From contig JBKBLN010000001.1 in the NCBI GenBank assembly GCA_046296415.1, positions 1,581,978-1,645,977 of the forward strand: a stretch of 64,000 nt of DNA, read 5' to 3'. Both the position numbers and the translations under genes were made by a program. The notes under the pieces were generated by a model. It did no database searches and was not told the DNA's origin. It worked only from the letters and a program-made list of their open reading frames with translations. The stretch is from CAYNRA01 sp046296415 (lineage in GTDB: Bacteria > Bacteroidota > Bacteroidia > Cytophagales > Spirosomataceae). This document shows positions 60,653-64,000 of the stretch, piece by piece; positions within the stretch are counted from its first letter, which is position 1; each line of letters starts with the position of its first letter.

Positions 60653-60685
60653 TTGGTTTAAACGGTCGGCTTTCTATTAATTTTG
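60653..60685 (+). promoter_or_regulatory. queG promoter: TTG, 22 bases, TAATTTTG
   Basis: The -7 box TAATTTTG is at 60678-60685 with TTG at 60653-60655. Transcription would begin near 60691, which favours the ATG at 60695 or 60704 as start of translation over that at 60686. Confidence 0.5.
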
Positions 60686-60703
60686 ATGGATTTAATGTTC
60701 AAA

Positions 60704-61651
60704 TTCATGGCATATATCGCAGAACAACATAGGCAATGGGTCATACAAAAAGCGTATGAATTAGGATTTTCGTTTGTAGGTTTCTCTGAGGCTCAATTTT
60801 TGGAGGACCAAGCACCTGAATTGGAATCCTGGCTGAATCAAAATTACCACGGATCGATGGCCTACATGGCGAACCATTTTGACAAACGGTTGGATCCAAG
60901 ACGGTTGGTTGAAGGGGCCAAAACAGTCATTTCGGTTTTATTCAACTATTATCCAGCCGAACGGTTGGATGAGTCGGCTGACGCCTTGAAAATTTCGAAA
61001 TATGCGTATGGAGAGGATTATCATGATGTCATGAAGAAAAAACTTCATGCACTTATGCAGGCGATGCAGGAAAGACTAGGTGATTTTGCGGGTCGGGCTT
61101 TTGTGGATTCAGCACCTGTTATGGATAAAGTATGGGCTGCCAAGAGCGGACTTGGATGGGTAGGGAAAAACTCAAATTTAATCACTCGAAAGGGGGGGAG
61201 TTTTTTCTTTATTGGGGAGATTATTTGTGATTTAGCCTTTGAACCAGATGGCCCAATGAAAGATTATTGTGGCCGGTGTCGCGCCTGTTTGGATGCTTGC
61301 CCCACCGATGCCATCGTGGCTCCCTATGTGGTGGATGGATCAAAATGCATTTCGTATTATACCATCGAACTTAAAGATGCAATCCCCCAGGATGCGGGTT
61401 CTTTTGAAGGTTGGATTTTCGGATGTGATATTTGCCAAGATGTGTGCCCGTGGAATCGTTTTTCCAAACCTCACCAAGTTCCTGAATTTTTACCTAAACC
61501 CTCGTATTCTACTTTGCAAAAGAATCGATGGTTGGATATTACACACGAGTCTTTCGGACACGTGTTTAAGAATTCGCCCATCAAACGGGCTAAATGGGAA
61601 GGATTTGCACGAAATGTTGCGTATGTTTTGGCTACACATGAGGTAAAATAA
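60704..61651 (+). CDS. queG: Epoxyqueuosine reductase QueG
   Basis: QueG reduces epoxyqueuosine in tRNA to queuosine, the last step, using cobalamin and two [4Fe-4S] clusters. The clusters are in CGRCRACLDACPTDAI and CDICQDVCPWN; FVDSAPVMDKVWAAKSGLGW and GKNSNLIT match the catalytic domain. With the ATG at 60704 (MAYIAEQ) the protein has 315 residues. ATGs at 60695 and 60686 are possible. Its 3' end overlaps the convergent histidine kinase gene by 20 bases. Confidence 0.93.
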   Translation, partial: FMAYIAEQHRQWVIQKAYELGFSFVGFSEAQFLEDQAPELESWLNQNYHGSMAYMANHFDKRLDPRRLVEGAKTVISVLFNYYPAERLDESADALKISKYAYGEDYHDVMKKKLHALMQAMQERLGDFAGRAFVDSAPVMDKVWAAKSGLGWVGKNSNLITRKGGSFFFIGEIICDLAFEPDGPMKDYCGRCRACLDACPTDAIVAPYVVDGSKCISYYTIELKDAIPQDAGSFEGWIFGCDICQDVCPWNRFSKPHQVPEFLPKPSYSTLQKNRWLDITHESFGHVFKNSPIKRAKWEGFARNVAYVLATHEVK

Positions 61652-63002
61652 CGTGAAAGACACTCCCTTTCCCCACTTCACTTTTCACCGTTATTCGTCC
61701 TCCATGAATCTGAACAATACGCTTACAAATAGATAACCCAATACCGTGGCCTCGGTATTTTTTGGCAGTCTGTGTTCTATAAAATGGTTCGAAAATTTTA
61801 TTCATTTCAGTTCTTTCAATTCCAATTCCCTCATCTTGGAAAGCAATTAAACAATTGCGGCGATTGAACGATATTCGAACATCGGCCTTTTGGTTATCCG
61901 AATATTTACATGCGTTTTCCATCAGGTTGGTGAAGACTGTTTTCAGGAGCGCAGAATTACCTAATACCGTGATCAAACGATCGTCCTCGGGAATATCTTC
62001 AAAATCAATTTGAACCTCGTAACTTGGAAATAGATGGGTTACTTCCTCCTGCGCTTCAAATAAAACGGTATCGACTCGGAGAGGGGACATCAGAACCTCG
62101 GAATCAGATTTTTCAGATTTGGCTAGTTGCAGAAGTCCGTTGATTAATTTGATGATATGTTGAGTATCGTGCAACAGTGATTTCAGCGTCGTCTGGTATT
62201 CTACAGCGGTTCTTTCTTTTTCCAGTGCTATTTGTATTTCCGACTTTATGGCTGCCAAGGGAGTCCTAAGTTCATGTGACGCATTGGAAACAAAACTTTT
62301 CTGGAGTTCAAACGAGTTTTCTAATCTTGCCAACATCTGGTTGAAATTAATTGCAAGCCGTGCCAACTCATCTCGGTTATTTCCCGTATGTAACTTCGTT
62401 TTTAGGTTATAGGCAGTGATTTTGGAGATATCACTATTCATGGTGGCGATGGGCTTTAAGGCATGGCTGGCAAATAGAAACCCAAAGACAATCGTGATGA
62501 TGATGGTGGAGAACAACCCAATGATGAGAGTGTCTTTGATGTTCTCTAGTTTCTCTTTCCCATATTTATCGTTGGCTTGGGCTAAAACTACGTAGGCAGA
62601 GCCATTTTCGTCGTCATATATGGACCCCACCACTTGTTTATCATTGTAAGCTGTTTCTAGGTATTGTTCTTTACGTACACGGTTCAGTAATTCGGGGCTA
62701 TAATAAATGGCGTCCGAATTAATGTTGGAATAGGCAACCACATTTTCATCATTGAATACCAAAACCTGCACACCATACAAAGTATCCAGGGTGTTCCGAT
62801 CGATTATTTTTAATAGTTTTTTATCGATTTCTTTTTCTTTAATGAGGAGCCGAGCGGTGGTATTCGCACGATCGCGAAGGCTATTGTAGAATTCTTGTTG
62901 GCGATAGTTTTCAGATAAGTAGTAAATCACCAGACAAAAAATGGTGAGAATGGTTGCTACGATAAACGTAAACTGAAGGGCGATTTTAGTTCCGATTTTC
63001 AT
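61632..63002 (-). CDS. Sensor histidine kinase, OmpR-partner type
   Basis: The 456-residue kinase has two membrane helices (about 8-29 and 160-182) around a periplasmic sensor region of about 130 residues. HAMP follows, then HisKA with the phospho-accepting His in NASHELRTPLAA near residue 243, and an HATPase domain with LMENACKYSDN, DEGIGIE and GHGIGLSICK. The gene overlaps the response regulator by 4 bases (ATGA), so they form one system. The signal is unknown. Confidence 0.93.
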   Translation of the reverse strand: MKIGTKIALQFTFIVATILTIFCLVIYYLSENYRQQEFYNSLRDRANTTARLLIKEKEIDKKLLKIIDRNTLDTLYGVQVLVFNDENVVAYSNINSDAIYYSPELLNRVRKEQYLETAYNDKQVVGSIYDDENGSAYVVLAQANDKYGKEKLENIKDTLIIGLFSTIIITIVFGFLFASHALKPIATMNSDISKITAYNLKTKLHTGNNRDELARLAINFNQMLARLENSFELQKSFVSNASHELRTPLAAIKSEIQIALEKERTAVEYQTTLKSLLHDTQHIIKLINGLLQLAKSEKSDSEVLMSPLRVDTVLFEAQEEVTHLFPSYEVQIDFEDIPEDDRLITVLGNSALLKTVFTNLMENACKYSDNQKADVRISFNRRNCLIAFQDEGIGIERTEMNKIFEPFYRTQTAKKYRGHGIGLSICKRIVQIHGGRITVKSEVGKGSVFHVILPHV

Positions 63003-63682
63003 TCTTCCCGCATGAAGTAACCCATACCCGTTTTGGTTTGGATGAGTTTAGGTTCAAAATCTTTATCAATTTTTTTTCTCAAAAAATTAATGTAAACCTC
63101 GATGACATTGAGACTTTTTTCGGGGTTTTGGTCCCAAATTTTTTCCGCGATTTCGCCTTTTGAAATCACTTTTCCTTTGTTCTTCATCAGGTATTCCAAC
63201 AACATAAACTCCTTCGGGGTGAGTTCGATGACCGTCTGGCCCCGCATGACCATTTTAGTATCAGAATTGAGTTGGAGATCTTTGACTTTTAAAACATTGG
63301 AGGCGGTTTCAGGAATGGTAGGTGATTTTCGTTTAAGTAAAACTTGAACCCGGGCAAGTAATTCACGAAAATCAAATGGTTTGACAAGGTAGTCGTCTGC
63401 CCCTTTGTCAAAACCCACAATTTTGTCTTCAGTTTCTCCAAGAGCTGTTAAAATGATGATAGGGAGGTCTGGGAATTTTGACCGAATCCGTTCACAAACT
63501 TCATATCCGTTTAAAATGGGCATATTGAGATCAAGAATCACCAAATCAAATGAACCATTTTGGGCAATTTGCCAACCCATTTGTCCATCATAGGCAATTT
63601 CGGTGGAGAAATCTTTTTCCTCCAACCCTTTTTGAATGTTTTGTGCGATGCGAGGGTCATCCTCGACGATTAGTATCTTCAT
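62999..63682 (-). CDS. OmpR-family response regulator
   Basis: The 227-residue protein has a receiver domain with MKILIVEDDP, the phospho-acceptor in VILDLNMP near residue 51, ILTALG and the conserved Lys in DYLVKPFD. A winged-helix DNA-binding domain follows (ELTPKEFMLLEYLM, VIEVYINFLRKKID). The start at 63682 gives a canonical receiver N-terminus; the longer frame from 63736 overlaps the upstream transporter gene more. It overlaps the transporter's 3' end by 26 bases, an unusual link. Confidence 0.95.
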   Translation of the reverse strand: MKILIVEDDPRIAQNIQKGLEEKDFSTEIAYDGQMGWQIAQNGSFDLVILDLNMPILNGYEVCERIRSKFPDLPIIILTALGETEDKIVGFDKGADDYLVKPFDFRELLARVQVLLKRKSPTIPETASNVLKVKDLQLNSDTKMVMRGQTVIELTPKEFMLLEYLMKNKGKVISKGEIAEKIWDQNPEKSLNVIEVYINFLRKKIDKDFEPKLIQTKTGMGYFMREE

Positions 63683-64000
63683 GTGGAATAAACAATTGAA
63701 ATAAACTTGCGAGGCCAATGACCAATCCGCAGCCAATCGGATTTAACCAAAGGTAGGCCACGACGTCCCAATACCAAAGTAAAATGACTAAGATTTGGGC
63801 AACGATGGCCCCCCAGAAAACCGCATTTCCTTGTAGTGATTTTACATAAAATGCCGCAAGGAAGATCCCTAAAATAACTCCATAAAACCAAGAGCCCAAT
63901 ATATTGACAAGTTCAATCATACTGGATCCAAGTAAATGGGCAAATTGGGCCACGATGATACAAAAAATACCCCAAATGAACGTCGCTACCCGGGATGCTT
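63657..64000 (-). CDS. C-terminal part of a sodium:solute symporter (cut by window edge)
   Basis: The - strand frame is open from the window edge to the stop at 63657 and encodes 113 residues with three or four membrane helices. The pattern (ASRVATFIWGIFCI, LGSWFYGVILGIFLAAFY and the final VIGLASLFQLFI) fits the last helices of a sodium:solute symporter (SSS) protein. The substrate cannot be told. The gene runs into the two-component pair, so all three are probably co-transcribed. Confidence 0.78.
   Translation of the reverse strand, partial: ASRVATFIWGIFCIIVAQFAHLLGSSMIELVNILGSWFYGVILGIFLAAFYVKSLQGNAVFWGAIVAQILVILLWYWDVVAYLWLNPIGCGLVIGLASLFQLFIPHEDTNRRG

Noticed and set aside
1..64000. CRISPR arrays, insertion sequences, prophage, att sites, rRNA or tRNA genes
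   Set aside because: I looked for spaced direct repeats, transposase or integrase motifs and RNA gene cores and saw none; every long stretch is accounted for by ordinary genes.

Overview
The window is a continuous stretch of Bacteroidota chromosome, most likely from the order Cytophagales. Supporting signs are a SusC/SusD pair, the gliding-associated protein GldC, the long IspG form, Bacteroidota families (DUF4159, DUF4197, DUF2723, GH109), and many leaders carrying the Bacteroidota -7 promoter motif TAnnTTTG. About 58 protein genes are visible, two of them cut by the window edges. I see no rRNA, tRNA, CRISPR array, transposase or phage gene. Genes are tightly packed on both strands, strong hairpin terminators are common, and several convergent pairs overlap at their 3' ends.

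Layout. 1-2265: a cut gene, rsmE, a DUF4159 gene and a fatty-acid desaturase. 2328-12375: a glycan-use region with a GH18 enzyme, a GH29 alpha-L-fucosidase, a membrane-spanning sensor/SARP-like regulator and a SusC/SusD uptake pair. 12955-19000: a 2-oxoacid dehydrogenase E2, cinA, a DUF4197 lipoprotein, gldC and a B12-type radical SAM enzyme. 19167-27246: a gamma-glutamyltransferase, a TlpA-like thioredoxin in an AT-rich patch, polA, a FAD oxidoreductase and queE. 27349-30790: a tight five-gene run headed by ispG. 30824-36235: a vWA lipoprotein, a MobA-like nucleotidyltransferase, an acyltransferase, a Sua5/YciO protein, an M20 hydrolase and a GDPD. 36309-42779: an MFS transporter, a two-subunit molybdenum hydroxylase, a FucP-like sugar transporter and a GH109 enzyme. 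42959-44825: a pterin group of a 6-pyruvoyl-tetrahydropterin synthase homologue, folE and a short-chain dehydrogenase lacking the usual Tyr. 44859-54820: a TIM-barrel isomerase, NUDIX, LysE, GH3, surE, GNAT, trhO, a deoxynucleoside kinase and a large DUF2723 membrane protein. 54909-57875: a TonB-dependent receptor and a lipoprotein, each under nearly the same palindromic operator. 58008-64000: a small membrane protein, dnaJ-grpE, an unknown helical protein, queG, a two-component system and the end of a sodium:solute symporter.

The most interesting items are: (1) the LamG/Kelch-TM-wHTH-BTAD regulator beside SusCD, a one-protein route from periplasmic sensing to transcription; (2) the shared 19-base operator core TTTGCAACATnATTGCAAA at two successive promoters, which suggests a Fur-superfamily regulon of a receptor and an uncharacterised lipoprotein; (3) the folE-PTPS-SDR pterin group; (4) several -7 boxes only a few bases before start codons, suggesting leaderless or near-leaderless mRNAs. 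Family assignments come from motif recognition by eye, without database searches.
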